This document shows, one piece after another, positions 53,880-63,127 of a stretch of 64,000 nt of DNA. Within the stretch, counting starts at the first letter, position 1. Every line of letters starts with the position of its first letter. Source of the stretch: Glaciimonas immobilis (lineage in GTDB: Bacteria > Pseudomonadota > Gammaproteobacteria > Burkholderiales > Burkholderiaceae_D); assembly GCF_011947285.1 (NCBI RefSeq), contig NZ_JAAOZT010000012.1, positions 346,961-410,960 on the forward strand. Direction: 5' to 3'. A program made the translations under genes and the position numbers. Under the pieces are notes generated by a model. The model was given only the letters and a program-made list of their open reading frames with translations, had not been told where the DNA came from and searched no databases.

Positions 53880-54632
53880 TCAGACAGTAAAAAATTGCCG
53901 CACGCGCTCCAGGTCCTCGGGCGTATCGACACCGGCGGCTGGTGCGGAATGCGTGATATGCACCGCGATCGGATACCCATGCCATAGCACGCGTAGTTGC
54001 TCCAGTGCTTCAATTTGCTCTAACGGCGATACCGCCAGCGTCGGATAGATCTGTAAAAAGTCATAGCTGTAGGCATATAGTCCGATATGCCGCAACGGAC
54101 CGTAATCAGCGGGCAGGACTTCGCGCGACAGTGTGAATCCATCGCGATGCCATGGAATCGATGCGCGAGAAAAATACAGCGCCCGGCCTGACTTGCCAAC
54201 CACAACCTTGACGACGTTCGGATTAAAGACATCAGCGATGCTATCGATCGGGTGCGCCGCTGTCGCCATTGGCACGCCTTCAATAATTTGCGCCGCGGTC
54301 GCAGCGATCAGATCAGGATCGATTAATGGTTCGTCGCCTTGCACATTGACAACGACGGCATTGGCGGCTAGCCCTAACGTGGCAGCCACCTCTGCAATCC
54401 GGTCAGTCCCCGATGGATGGTCAGAGCGGGTCAAATGCACGGCGATGCCAAATTTCTTGCAGGCAACCATAATATCGGCGTGGTCTGTCGCGACGATAAC
54501 TTGCGCGGCGCCGGATAGCGCCGCGCGCTCCGCAACACGTACGATCATCGGCTTACCGCCAAGATCGGCTAACGGCTTGTTGGGCAATCGGGTGGATGCC
54601 AGTCGCGCGGGAATAATGACAGTAAAGGACAT
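53880..54632 (-). CDS. kdsB: 3-deoxy-manno-octulosonate cytidylyltransferase, 250 aa
   Basis: Activates Kdo as CMP-Kdo for lipopolysaccharide. [24 protein letters not shown] is the nucleotide-binding start, and [16 protein letters not shown] and [12 protein letters not shown] are typical. It belongs to the lpxK-Trm112-kdsB-adk run found in many betaproteobacteria and needs CTP, made by PyrG encoded at 14-15.6 kb. Confidence 0.97.
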   Translation of the reverse strand: MSFTVIIPARLASTRLPNKPLADLGGKPMIVRVAERAALSGAAQVIVATDHADIMVACKKFGIAVHLTRSDHPSGTDRIAEVAATLGLAANAVVVNVQGDEPLIDPDLIAATAAQIIEGVPMATAAHPIDSIADVFNPNVVKVVVGKSGRALYFSRASIPWHRDGFTLSREVLPADYGPLRHIGLYAYSYDFLQIYPTLAVSPLEQIEALEQLRVLWHGYPIAVHITHSAPAAGVDTPEDLERVRQFFTV

Positions 54633-54838
54633 TGACGATCTTTATAAAGCGATCAAAAGGCCATCAAAACAGGACGGCAAGTTGACGAGTGGCGAACTAA
54701 TACCAAAACCAGGCATTGACAGTTGCTTACGGTGACAATCTAATCGATCACGATAGTTGACTGATCATGACTAAATAGCCCATCACTAATAATCACTAAT
54801 AGCTAGATACCCATAGCGGAATACCCATAGCTAAACAG

Positions 54839-55054
54839 TCAAACGGGTGGTAACGCTGCATCGATGGGCGTTATCGCAAGATCCGGCGTAGCCTGCAATT
54901 CCCTCGCCTGATCCGCCCACATGATGGGGATACCGTCACGTATCGGATAAGCCAGCCGGTCAGCGTTACAAATCAGCTCCAGCGCTTTTTTGTCATGCTG
55001 CAATGGCCCTTTACAGATGGGGCATACTAGAATATCAAGCAGTTGGGTGTCCAC
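54839..55054 (-). CDS. Trm112 family zinc-ribbon protein, about 71 aa
   Basis: [23 protein letters not shown] carries the N-terminal CxxC, and the rest ([20 protein letters not shown]) is the YcaR-like fold. The start is a GTG at 55054 with GGAG seven bases upstream, giving the usual N-terminus, although the open frame extends 13 codons more. It overlaps the end of lpxK by 20 bp, so the two are coupled. Eukaryotic Trm112 activates methyltransferases; the bacterial role beside lpxK is not settled. Confidence 0.93.
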   Translation of the reverse strand: MDTQLLDILVCPICKGPLQHDKKALELICNADRLAYPIRDGIPIMWADQARELQATPDLAITPIDAALPPV

Positions 55055-56084
55055 GAAGTTTCTCCACAATTTGTTGCGCCAGCGCGACGTCAATATTCGC
55101 TGTCACAGGTACGACCCAAATACGCGGATCGTTTTTGATGATTTTAATCTGACTACATTTTACTGCATCCTTTTCGGTGATCAGAATGATCTCCGCATTC
55201 AAAGCAGCAAAAGGATTCATAGAAAAATCATAATGGTCCGGCAACGATAAAGACTGAAAAACTAAACCCATGCCGGAAAGCATGTTGAAAAATCGTTGTG
55301 GATTGCCGATCCCCGCTGCGGCGACAATCCGCGGCGCAGGCAACGTCGTCTGAAACCCAGTCAGTGGCACGCTCTGCAGACGATCACCGAGTCGTTCAGC
55401 CACGTTGCCCACCAATTCCATCCGCATCGCCGAAGGGGGCATGGACCGTGGTAAAGCCGCAGTTGGGTCCAGATTAACAACCGTAAAGTCGCGCCCCCGC
55501 GTGGTCGGTTCACGTAATGGACCCGCAGGCAAGAGCCAACCGTTGCCGTTGCCGCGGCTATCGAACAGCACGATTTCGATCTGTCGCTGTAACCGGTAAT
55601 GCTGCAAACCATCATCCGACAAAATAAGATTAACCTCTGGATGGGACGCTAGCAAAGCTTTTCCTGCCGCTACACGGTCACGGCCCACAACCACAGGACA
55701 TTGGGTACGTAACGCGATCAACAAAGGCTCATCCCCGACTTCCGCAGCGGCTGAGTCGGCCGCCACCAGCCGCGTCCCAAGGTGTGGATTGACGCCATAC
55801 CCACGCGAAATTACGCCCGGCCTGTAACCCGCCAATCGCAGCGCCTGCACCAGCCAAATCGTTAACGGGGTCTTGCCCGTACCGCCTACAAAGATGTTTC
55901 CCACCACTATTATTGGAACAGGCAAACGCGTACTGGTCCGCCAGCCGTGAAAATAAAGACTGCGGCGTATCGCTGACAGCAGCCCAAACAGCAAAGACAA
56001 AGGCCACAGGGCACAGGCAAGCCAGCCGCGGTTCTGCCACGCCTTGGTCAAGGTTGCTTCAGTGCTGGAAATCTTACGTGCCAA
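55035..56084 (-). CDS. lpxK: Tetraacyldisaccharide 4'-kinase, 349 aa
   Basis: Phosphorylates lipid A precursor at the inner membrane. An N-terminal membrane-associated helix ([18 protein letters not shown]) precedes the Walker [20 protein letters not shown]; the [11 protein letters not shown] motif and GRGRDF-like region follow. The gene lies between exbD and the Trm112-like gene on the same strand. Confidence 0.96.
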   Translation of the reverse strand: MARKISSTEATLTKAWQNRGWLACALWPLSLLFGLLSAIRRSLYFHGWRTSTRLPVPIIVVGNIFVGGTGKTPLTIWLVQALRLAGYRPGVISRGYGVNPHLGTRLVAADSAAAEVGDEPLLIALRTQCPVVVGRDRVAAGKALLASHPEVNLILSDDGLQHYRLQRQIEIVLFDSRGNGNGWLLPAGPLREPTTRGRDFTVVNLDPTAALPRSMPPSAMRMELVGNVAERLGDRLQSVPLTGFQTTLPAPRIVAAAGIGNPQRFFNMLSGMGLVFQSLSLPDHYDFSMNPFAALNAEIILITEKDAVKCSQIKIIKNDPRIWVVPVTANIDVALAQQIVEKLRGHPTA

Positions 56085-56279
56085 ACTAAAAACCTATCAA
56101 TTAATGAATTAAAAAAACAGCGGAATTAAAAAAACAGCGCGACAATCAGCTAAGCAACGTCATCAAAACATCGATAAAGGCGGAACTCTGCGTCTGCGAG
56201 GTTAGGTAGCTCGTCTGCCAAATTCAATCACAGATTGCATGATCGCCGCGAATTATACGTTGCACAGCGTGTGGGTTTG

Positions 56280-56717
56280 TTACTTTTTGCTACTCGCCTG
56301 CGCCGCAAAAGTGACCTTTTCGAAACCAGCCAGGCGCGCAGCCTCTAGTACCGTTATCACCGTTTGATGGGGCGACAACGCATCCGCGTTGATCACGATT
56401 ACCGGGGTTTCCCTGGTTTTATTCGGATCGCCCTGAGCGGCGCTACGCAAATCTTGCGCCAGATCCTCAGCGTCCTTCGCCGAGACCTGTAGTTTATTTA
56501 CCGCATACTGGCCTTGCGCAGTCACTGCAACGTTAATAAGAAATGGCTCGGCCACAGACTTGGCCGCGTCAGTGGTCGGCAGAGTAATCTTTAAGGTAGT
56601 CAAGTTACTGTAGGTGGTTGTAACCATTAAAAAAATGACGATCACCAATAAAACGTCAATGAACGGAATTAAATTAATTTCAAGTTCCTCGCGCACGCCG
56701 CCTTTGCGAAAATTCAT
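56280..56717 (-). CDS. exbD: Biopolymer transport protein ExbD, 145 aa
   Basis: One membrane helix near the start (LEINLIPFIDVLLVIVIFLMVTTTYS) contains the functionally required Asp; the rest is a periplasmic domain. With ExbB it transduces the proton gradient to TonB for outer membrane import. It begins about 30 bp after exbB. No tonB gene is in the window. Confidence 0.94.
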   Translation of the reverse strand: MNFRKGGVREELEINLIPFIDVLLVIVIFLMVTTTYSNLTTLKITLPTTDAAKSVAEPFLINVAVTAQGQYAVNKLQVSAKDAEDLAQDLRSAAQGDPNKTRETPVIVINADALSPHQTVITVLEAARLAGFEKVTFAAQASSKK

Positions 56718-56749
56718 ATTCGATCCTTTTTTTTTACGCTAATGCGGGC

Positions 56750-57355
56750 TTAATTACGCGTTCCATGGACAATATCCACAAATTTGATCGCTTGCTGTTC
56801 CATATCCACGATAAAACTGTTGATCGTTGCACGAAAATGGCGATAAAAAATTAACGCAGGCATCGCAATGCCAATCCCAAAAGCGGTGTTGTAAAGGGCA
56901 ACCGAAATCCCGTGGCCCAATTGTGCCGGATCGGTGCCCACAACATTAGTCGCGCCAAAAATCTCGATCATTCCAACCACGGTACCGAACAACCCCATCA
57001 GCGGAGCGAGTGATGCAATCGTGCCGAGCGTCGTCAGGAATCGCTCCAGTTCATGCGCGGTTGCCGACCCCGCTTCTTCGATTGCTTCGCGCATTATGTC
57101 GCGCGGGGCATCAACGTTACGCAAGCCAGCCGCTAAAACACGTCCCAACGGTGAGTTTTTTTCCAGATTGGCAATAACTTCTCCATCGGCGCGACCATTG
57201 TGATAAACCCGGATCACTTCCTGCAATAACTGGGGAGGCAATATTCGCTGGCGACGCAAATAAACCAATCGCTCAATGATCAACGTGGTCGCAATCACGG
57301 ACGCGCACAACAATAACCAGATTGGCCAGCCTGCGGCCTGAATAATGACAAACAA
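56750..57355 (-). CDS. exbB: Biopolymer transport protein ExbB (MotA/TolQ/ExbB family), about 201 aa
   Basis: Three membrane helices; FVIIQAAGWPIWLLLCASVIATTLIIERL is helix 1, and the conserved LGTIASLAPLMGLFGTVVGMIEIF and LYNTAFGIGIAMPALIFYRHF form helices 2 and 3. The start is best placed at TTG 57355, because AAGGAG stands six bases upstream and homologues begin just before VIIQAAGWPIW. The ATG of the longest frame (57424) would add 23 residues of unlikely sequence. Upstream lie the DnaA-box repeats. Confidence 0.93.
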   Translation of the reverse strand: MFVIIQAAGWPIWLLLCASVIATTLIIERLVYLRRQRILPPQLLQEVIRVYHNGRADGEVIANLEKNSPLGRVLAAGLRNVDAPRDIMREAIEEAGSATAHELERFLTTLGTIASLAPLMGLFGTVVGMIEIFGATNVVGTDPAQLGHGISVALYNTAFGIGIAMPALIFYRHFRATINSFIVDMEQQAIKFVDIVHGTRN

Positions 57356-57504
57356 TAGAAACTCCTTAAAATGAACACGGCTCGGGCTATCTGTTGGATG
57401 CAGAATGTAAACTGTTGGGGCCATGTGAGCAACCCCGACAGCGATGGAACTAGCAATTGTTAGTCGGGTTGCAGCAGCACTGACGGCTTTATCCAGACTT
57501 CCTC

Positions 57505-57561
57505 ACATTTTATGTGAATAAGATTGTGGATAAGTGGCTTGTCCGAAACATAAGTCTTTGA
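57505..57561. repeat. DnaA-box repeat element, copy 1
   Basis: Contains TGTGAATAA (57513-57521) and TGTGGATAA (57525-57533), which are minus-strand DnaA boxes TTATTCACA and TTATCCACA, 12 bp apart. It ends with ATAAGTCTTTGA and then an AT-rich run. A near-match TTATCCAGA lies just before at 57489-57497. In register with copies 2-4. Confidence 0.85.
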
Positions 57562-57651
57562 TTTTTAAGCGTTTTTTATCACTGCCTTAAAAGTATGCAG
57601 TACAAAATTTGCGAACGAAAAGCTTCTCTTCATCCTCAGTCAAAGTTTTCC

Positions 57652-57708
57652 ACAGTTTATGTGGACAACTTTGTGAATAACTCCTACTAAAAAAACTTAA
57701 GTCTTTGA
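57652..57708. repeat. DnaA-box repeat element, copy 2
   Basis: The box TTTTCCACA (57646-57654, plus) overlaps its left edge. Within it are TGTGGACAA (57660-57668, one mismatch) and TGTGAATAA (57672-57680, minus box). It ends TTAAGTCTTTGA, the same twelve-base end as copy 1 apart from the first base. It begins 147 bp after copy 1. Confidence 0.85.
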
Positions 57709-57874
57709 AAATAAACATGTTTAGGCCACTGCTCACAAATCCCTTAACGGATGGAATCTACCCTGGCCGTCTCTCTTTTTGCGTAGTCGAATCGATATTG
57801 GCCACGTCACTGGAAAGTTTACCGCATGCGGTCCGCAAGGATTTCAACGCTAAGCGGGGTAAGGCTAGTTATCC

Positions 57875-57931
57875 ACAGAATTTGTGGATAAGTTTGTGCA
57901 CATCAGCACTGATATTTACTTAAGCTGTTGA
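57875..57931. repeat. DnaA-box repeat element, copy 3
   Basis: A perfect pair of inverted DnaA boxes, TTATCCACA (57869-57877) and TGTGGATAA (57883-57891), is separated by five bases. TTTGTGCACATC and the conserved end CTTAAGCTGTTGA follow at the same distances as in copies 1 and 2. Confidence 0.9.
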
Positions 57932-58388
57932 TTTACATCGCTTTTCGTAAGGTGGGCAGCGATGCGACAAAACTCGGTATCAGTGTTCCGTGGCACTGCC
58001 CGGAAGTTCACTTTTCAGGCTACTCATGAATTCAGTTCGCCAGCGGTTTGATATGTTTTGCGTGCGTTTAATCAGAGGTTTATCTTATTTACCTATCTAC
58101 AAAATTATGAATACTCGCGCAGATAAACTGATTAATACCTGGTTCAATAGCTGACCAAAATAAACCGATGGCAATGGAGCGCCACTTTTTGAAGATGAAT
58201 ATTCAACATTGGGACGGATTAAAACCATCCAGTTCCTGATCAAAAGGCTATCTTAGTTGTGTAATAATACAGAGAGTAGGGGATAATTTAAGCAATCATG
58301 CACCCAATGAAATAACCGAAACTCATAGCAATTGACAGCTTGACACAATTTGGGCGTATCCAAGACTGACATATTACGAAGGACACCC
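57932..58388. other. Gap between repeat copy 3 and the metallopeptidase gene
   Basis: About 450 bp, with no supported gene. It must contain the promoter of the metallopeptidase gene. I see no further DnaA box and no strong hairpin. Confidence 0.35.
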
Positions 58389-59504
58389 ATGAAAACTTTT
58401 CATTGCGACAAATGTACCCAACAAGTATTTTTTGAAAATACCCTCTGCTTCAATTGCGGTAGTACGCTCGGTTATCAGCCAGAACAGCGGGCCGTAAGTA
58501 GCTTTGAAATCGCCGAAGATGGAAATTGGCGCAGTCTGAACCCGGTCAATGCAGGACGTCTCTATAAGCAGTGCAGTAACTATGAACACCAGCATGTATG
58601 CAACTGGATGCTGGACGCCAACGACCACAACGAATTTTGCGCTTCTTGCCAGCTTACTGTCGTCATACCATCGCTGGCGAACGAAAAAAACCACGTATTC
58701 TGGCAGCGCCTGGAGTCAGCCAAGCGCCGACTTCTTTATTCGCTCTGGTCCTTAGGTTTGCGCCCGACCTCCAAACAAGAAGACCAAGCGCACGGACTCG
58801 CGTTTCAGTTTTTAGAAGATGCCCTATCGGACGCGCCGATCATGACCGGCCATGACAACGGCTTGATCACGATCAATATAGTGGAGGCTGACCCGTCGGA
58901 GCGAGAACGGACGCGGGAGCAAATGCACGAAGGTTATCGGACACTGCTAGGACATTTCCGCCATGAAAGTGGGCATTATTATTTTGATCGTCTGATTGCA
59001 GATAGTCAGTGGATAGACGAATATCGCGCCATGTTCGGAGACGAGCGCCAAGACTACGCCGAATGCCTCAAACAACATTACGAAAAAGGCACTCCGGAGA
59101 ATTGGGAACAAAATTTCATTAGTATTTATGCAAGTTCTCATCCATGGGAGGATTGGGCCGAAACCTGGGCGCACTATTTGCACATGGTGGATACGCTAGA
59201 GACGGCCCATGCCTGCGGCCTTTCGCTGAAGCCACCTAAAGCGGCTGAACCGGCTTTGGTCATCTCTGCCCCGCCGCTGAAAATTGACTCGTTCGAGGAA
59301 ATGATCGGCAACTGGTTTGCACTGACTTATGTACTAAATAGCTTGAACCGTAGCGTTGGTACGCCAGATTCTTATCCATTTAAATTATCTTCACCGGTTC
59401 AGGACAAGCTTCATTTTGTTCACCGTGTGGTGTTGGAGCAGGTCGCTGCGTATGCGGGGCAAGATTCCCGGCTTCAGGCGCAACCGGTAACGTTGCCAGC
59501 ATAG
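58389..59504 (+). CDS. Zinc-ribbon plus putative zinc metallopeptidase (Peptidase_Mx type), about 371 aa
   Basis: The N-terminus carries paired cysteine knuckles (FHCDKCTQQVFFENTLCFNCGS and later CNWMLDANDHNEFCASC), a zinc ribbon. The middle has the gluzincin helix GHFRHESGHYYFDRLI (HExxH with Gly in between), followed by WEDWAETWAHYLHM that probably supplies the third ligand. This matches the family annotated as putative zinc-binding metallopeptidase with zinc-ribbon domain. No signal peptide, so it is likely cytoplasmic. The start at 58389 follows AAGGA; the open frame begins 13 codons earlier. It lies alone between divergent exbB and xseA, flanked by DnaA-box repeats. Substrate unknown. 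Confidence 0.88.
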   Translation: MKTFHCDKCTQQVFFENTLCFNCGSTLGYQPEQRAVSSFEIAEDGNWRSLNPVNAGRLYKQCSNYEHQHVCNWMLDANDHNEFCASCQLTVVIPSLANEKNHVFWQRLESAKRRLLYSLWSLGLRPTSKQEDQAHGLAFQFLEDALSDAPIMTGHDNGLITINIVEADPSERERTREQMHEGYRTLLGHFRHESGHYYFDRLIADSQWIDEYRAMFGDERQDYAECLKQHYEKGTPENWEQNFISIYASSHPWEDWAETWAHYLHMVDTLETAHACGLSLKPPKAAEPALVISAPPLKIDSFEEMIGNWFALTYVLNSLNRSVGTPDSYPFKLSSPVQDKLHFVHRVVLEQVAAYAGQDSRLQAQPVTLPA

Positions 59505-59595
59505 CAAACTGCATCGAAAACCAAAGCGGCAGCAAAAGAGGGGACGAAAGCAAAACCAGAATCTGCCTCCAAGGAAACTTCACACAAGGTTATCC

Positions 59596-59652
59596 ACAGA
59601 AATTGTGGATAACTTTGTGTACAAGGCCGTCTGGATTACGCTAAGTGCCTGA
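59596..59652. repeat. DnaA-box repeat element, copy 4
   Basis: Inverted boxes TTATCCACA (59590-59598) and TGTGGATAA (59604-59612), five bases apart, lie within a longer imperfect inverted repeat in which 16 of 17 positions pair (59582-59598 with 59604-59620). The right part, CTTTGTGTACAAG and then GCTAAGTGCCTGA, keeps the register of the other copies. It lies 86 bp after the metallopeptidase stop. Confidence 0.9.
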
Positions 59653-60082
59653 TTTAAAACATAAATGAGGTTGTGGGCATTTACGCTGCAACCTGTGAAA
59701 ATCTTGCATAAACTGGAATCATTCGGGATCAAGATCGCCATAAATATCAGCACGGACATTTCCACACTTTCTTGGATTACTTTGTGCGAAACTTCCCCTT
59801 CCGTATGGAAAACGCTTAACTGCCCCAGCGCATATAGATGCGAGTAGCGCTCCCACATTGGCCTTGCTGCCCGGTACGTACCGTTTCGTCAACCATTATT
59901 GCCGCCTGCGTGAAGCGTGAAGCGTGAAGCGTGAAAAAGGTCCACGTTAAGCCTTACAATAGCGCACCGGAGTAAGTACTCTCCGAACCGGCATAATCAA
60001 AGGCTGATCCGAGACTTGCCCGGCTCGGTCCGAGCACCCTCAGACACCTGACACAGTAAGTTGTCAAACATTGAAAGTCCCG
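59653..60082. other. Gap between repeat copy 4 and xseA
   Basis: Holds four tandem GCGTGAA units at 59908-59935 and, presumably, the xseA promoter. A GC-rich inverted element (CGAGACTTGCCCGGCTCG) lies near 60010-60030. No gene is supported. Confidence 0.4.
59908..59935. repeat. 7-bp tandem repeat, four GCGTGAA units
   Basis: Four identical units in a row upstream of xseA. The period equals that of the minisatellite at 10.7 kb, but the unit sequence differs. Confidence 0.95.
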
Positions 60083-61447
60083 ATGCTTTTCGCCACGCCA
60101 CCTACCGATAATCGCGCCAGCGCCGCACCAGTGCTATCAGTCTCCGCGCTTAATCAGGCGGTTGCACGCACGCTAGAGCGCAGTTTTCCGCTGACGTGGG
60201 TCTCCGGCGAGATATCCAACTTTACCCGAGCCGCTTCCGGCCACTGGTATTTCACGCTGAAAGACGATGGTGCCCAAGTTCGCTCCGTGATGTTCAAAGG
60301 ACGCGCACAGCACGCCGGATTTATTCCGCGTGAAGGCGATAAGGTCGAAGTCCGTGCCTTGGTAACACTATACGCACCGCGCGGGGACTATCAGCTAAAC
60401 GTTGAGGCCATCCGACGTGCCGGGGCTGGCAACCTATACGAAGCCTTTCTGCGTTTAAAAGAAAAGTTGAACGCCGAAGGACTTTTTGATCCCCATCGCA
60501 AGCGGCCCGTTCCTCAGTTCGTCAACTGCATTGGCGTAGTAACCAGCCTGCAAGCCGCCGCGCTACGCGATATCCTGACCACTTTGGCCCGTCGTGCGCC
60601 GCATGTGCGTATCGTGATCTATCCGACCCCGGTGCAAGGCGAAGGCGCTGCGGAAAAAATTGCACGCGCTATTAATACCGCCTCGACCCGCGCAGACTGC
60701 GACGTCCTGCTGGTGTGTCGCGGCGGCGGCAGTATCGAAGACCTTTGGTCGTTTAACGATGAGAATGTCGCCCGTGCGATTGCCGCCGCCACGATGCCGG
60801 TGATATCGGGTGTGGGGCATGAAACCGACGTCACTATCGCTGACTTTACCGCCGATGTACGCGCAGCAACACCCACCGCCGCTGCCGAACTCGCCGCGAT
60901 TCCACGCTATGACTGGCTGTCGTTGCTACAAAGTTGTGCTGCCGACATGACACGCGCCATGCGGCGACAACTGGGTGAAACCGGTCAAACTCTCGATTGG
61001 CTGACCCGCCGGCTAGTCAGTCCCGCGACCACGATCAGTCATGAACGCCTGAAGTTGCAAGGTCTGCAGAGAAGACTAATGCATGCGACCACGATTCCGT
61101 TGAAGCAGTCCCGCTATTCACTGCTACATTTGCGAACGCGCTTATCCGCGCAACTGCCCGATACGCGGCGCGCCCGCATTAATGTGCTGGATCAGGGGCG
61201 CCGCCTTGGCAGTGCGTTGACCATACAAACCAGGCAAAACCGTGCTGCATTGAGTGCCCTTAATGCCCAGTTGGAACTGCTTAATCCACAACGTACGTTA
61301 GAACGTGGTTACGCGATTGTGACCAACGCAAAAGGTGTGGTTTTGCGCGCGCCGATTGAACTCCAACCGCGCCAGATCATCACCGTGCAGTTGGCAGAAG
61401 GGTCAGCCAAAGTCGGTATCGAGAGCGTTCAGCCATCGTTTGACTAG
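60083..61447 (+). CDS. xseA: Exodeoxyribonuclease VII large subunit, about 454 aa
   Basis: Single-strand DNA exonuclease subunit. The N-terminal OB fold ([38 protein letters not shown]) and the central domain ([73 protein letters not shown]) are complete, with coiled-coil C-terminal part. The frame opens with TTG at 60071 and has an ATG at 60083; I use the ATG, but neither has a strong ribosome binding site. No xseB is adjacent. Divergent from the exbB side. Confidence 0.95.
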   Translation: MLFATPPTDNRASAAPVLSVSALNQAVARTLERSFPLTWVSGEISNFTRAASGHWYFTLKDDGAQVRSVMFKGRAQHAGFIPREGDKVEVRALVTLYAPRGDYQLNVEAIRRAGAGNLYEAFLRLKEKLNAEGLFDPHRKRPVPQFVNCIGVVTSLQAAALRDILTTLARRAPHVRIVIYPTPVQGEGAAEKIARAINTASTRADCDVLLVCRGGGSIEDLWSFNDENVARAIAAATMPVISGVGHETDVTIADFTADVRAATPTAAAELAAIPRYDWLSLLQSCAADMTRAMRRQLGETGQTLDWLTRRLVSPATTISHERLKLQGLQRRLMHATTIPLKQSRYSLLHLRTRLSAQLPDTRRARINVLDQGRRLGSALTIQTRQNRAALSALNAQLELLNPQRTLERGYAIVTNAKGVVLRAPIELQPRQIITVQLAEGSAKVGIESVQPSFD

Positions 61448-61935
61448 CTGAATATAAATTTTACTTGATGAAATAAGATTTACGAAAACCGTCCAGACCA
61501 CCGGGTTGCCAACCCGGCTCACGAGACCACATAGGAGACCGGGCTACGTGGCCCGCGCCGCGTAAACTGACTAGAAAAGCCCAACGCCACCAGGCGATTT
61601 TGCGGCAGTCCTATTGATTAGGCGGCGAATTTATTTGAATGCTGCATGGAATAGATAAGCGCTTTACAATAACGGCCTTGAACCTGTTAAATACCTGTAG
61701 TTAAGCAGCCCAAGCCGTATAAAGCGATCGCGGTCAGTAATATGACGTTGTAATAGGGGCCGCACGAAAGTTCGGCTTACTAGTTCGGCTTACTTGTTCG
61801 GCTTACTTGATAGCACCGGAATTCGTTTTGTAGTTGGTTAGAAAGTGGATTTAAATGCCGGACTTGAATGCGACCCGTTCGTAACAGAAAATAACAGGCT
61901 CTTAGTAGCTCCATAAAACTTAGAAAGGACACACC
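61448..61935. other. Gap between xseA and sodB
   Basis: Contains a GC-rich hairpin at 61501-61517 (CCGGGTT, loop GCC, AACCCGG) without a T tract, possibly the xseA transcript end, and three 13-bp tandem units at 61770-61808. The sodB promoter must lie here but I cannot place it with confidence. The start of sodB has AGAAAGGA upstream. Confidence 0.45.
61770..61808. repeat. 13-bp tandem repeat, three units of GTTCGGCTTACTW
   Basis: GTTCGGCTTACTA, GTTCGGCTTACTT, GTTCGGCTTACTT in a row, 128 bp before sodB. Only one base differs, so the array is young. Confidence 0.95.
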
Positions 61936-62514
61936 ATGGCATACACACTCCCTCCCCTACCGTATGATTTAGATGCATTGGCACCACACATTTCGAAAGA
62001 AACGCTGGAGTTCCATTACGGTAAACATCACCAAACCTACGTGACCAATCTGAACAATCTGGTTCCTGGCACAGAATTCGAAAACGCATCGCTCGAAGAT
62101 ATCGTCAAGAAATCCTCCGGCGGCGTTTTCAACAACGCAGCACAAGTCTGGAACCACACGTTCTACTGGAACAGTCTGTCACCAGACGGCGGCGGCGCGC
62201 CTACCGGTGCTTTGGCCGAAGCGATCAATGCCAAGTGGGGCTCGTATGACAATTTCAAAGTTGAGCTAACCAAGTGCGCAGTTGGCACCTTTGGTTCCGG
62301 CTGGGCATGGCTGGTCAAAAAGACTGACGGCTCGCTGGATCTGGTATCTACCTCAAACGCGGCAACGCCATTGACAACCGATGCTAAGCCACTGCTGACC
62401 GTTGATGTATGGGAACACGCCTATTACATCGATTATCGCAATGCACGTCCAAAATACCTGGAAGCATTCTGGGCATTGGCCAACTGGGACTTCGCTGCAG
62501 CAAATTTCGCCTAA
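61936..62514 (+). CDS. sodB: Iron superoxide dismutase, 192 aa
   Basis: Cytoplasmic superoxide dismutase. Metal ligands are in [23 protein letters not shown] and [23 protein letters not shown]. The pattern FGSGWAWLV and the overall length fit the Fe-specific type, as does the Ala/Gln arrangement I can see, but Fe versus Mn is not proven by sequence alone. Follows xseA on the same strand at a distance, so it has its own promoter. Confidence 0.96.
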   Translation: MAYTLPPLPYDLDALAPHISKETLEFHYGKHHQTYVTNLNNLVPGTEFENASLEDIVKKSSGGVFNNAAQVWNHTFYWNSLSPDGGGAPTGALAEAINAKWGSYDNFKVELTKCAVGTFGSGWAWLVKKTDGSLDLVSTSNAATPLTTDAKPLLTVDVWEHAYYIDYRNARPKYLEAFWALANWDFAAANFA

Positions 62515-63127
62515 TCAAATTTGCCACGGCCATGCAACCGCCTGAGCAAAACGATTAAGTGGGTTGACTGAATATTTTGGCTTGGTAACCGCAAACTATT
62601 CTCTCAAACGATAGCCGACTCTATGAGTCGGCTTTTTAATGTCCGCAATTTGATTCAGCCTACACTTAGCGAGCGGTGCCGCCCAATCCCACCAATCTTA
62701 TAACTATCAAATACCGGCAACAGAAACTACCCGCGGCACGGCCCAATGATGCGGGTAGCATTGGCCGCTCAAAATTTGCCTGCTCAACCCTGTAACCCCG
62801 GACGCTACATGGCTACTGGTTGCCCCTTCCACGTTACATTGGCTATTCCACTTTAGCTATTTTCTCGCTGGCTATTTTCTCACTGGACAAATCTCATAGG
62901 TAAACGGGTTGAAATGCAAGACAAAATTTGCCAACTCAGATGTTTCTTAAACTAAGTAAAAGGAGCGAATACGCACCGGATGCACCCATTGCGTGTTTTT
63001 TGAACGTTGCTGAGGGCTGTTTGCGTTTAGACTTCCTGCATCGTTTATACCGCCGCGATGTCCTTGCATCGTTCTCATGCTTAGTTGTCACCTTTAGTTT
63101 CCACGCTCGTTAGCGGAAGGTTTGCCC
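62515..63127. other. Gap between sodB and vgrG
   Basis: About 610 bp. It holds the sodB terminator and, at about 62855-62888, two near-identical 17-base units of GCTATTTTCTCRCTGG. No gene is supported. The vgrG ribosome binding site GGAAGG is at the right edge. Confidence 0.4.
62613..62637 (+). terminator. Intrinsic terminator after sodB
   Basis: AGCCGACTC (62613-62621), loop TAT, GAGTCGGCT (62625-62633), then TTTT. Confidence 0.92.
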
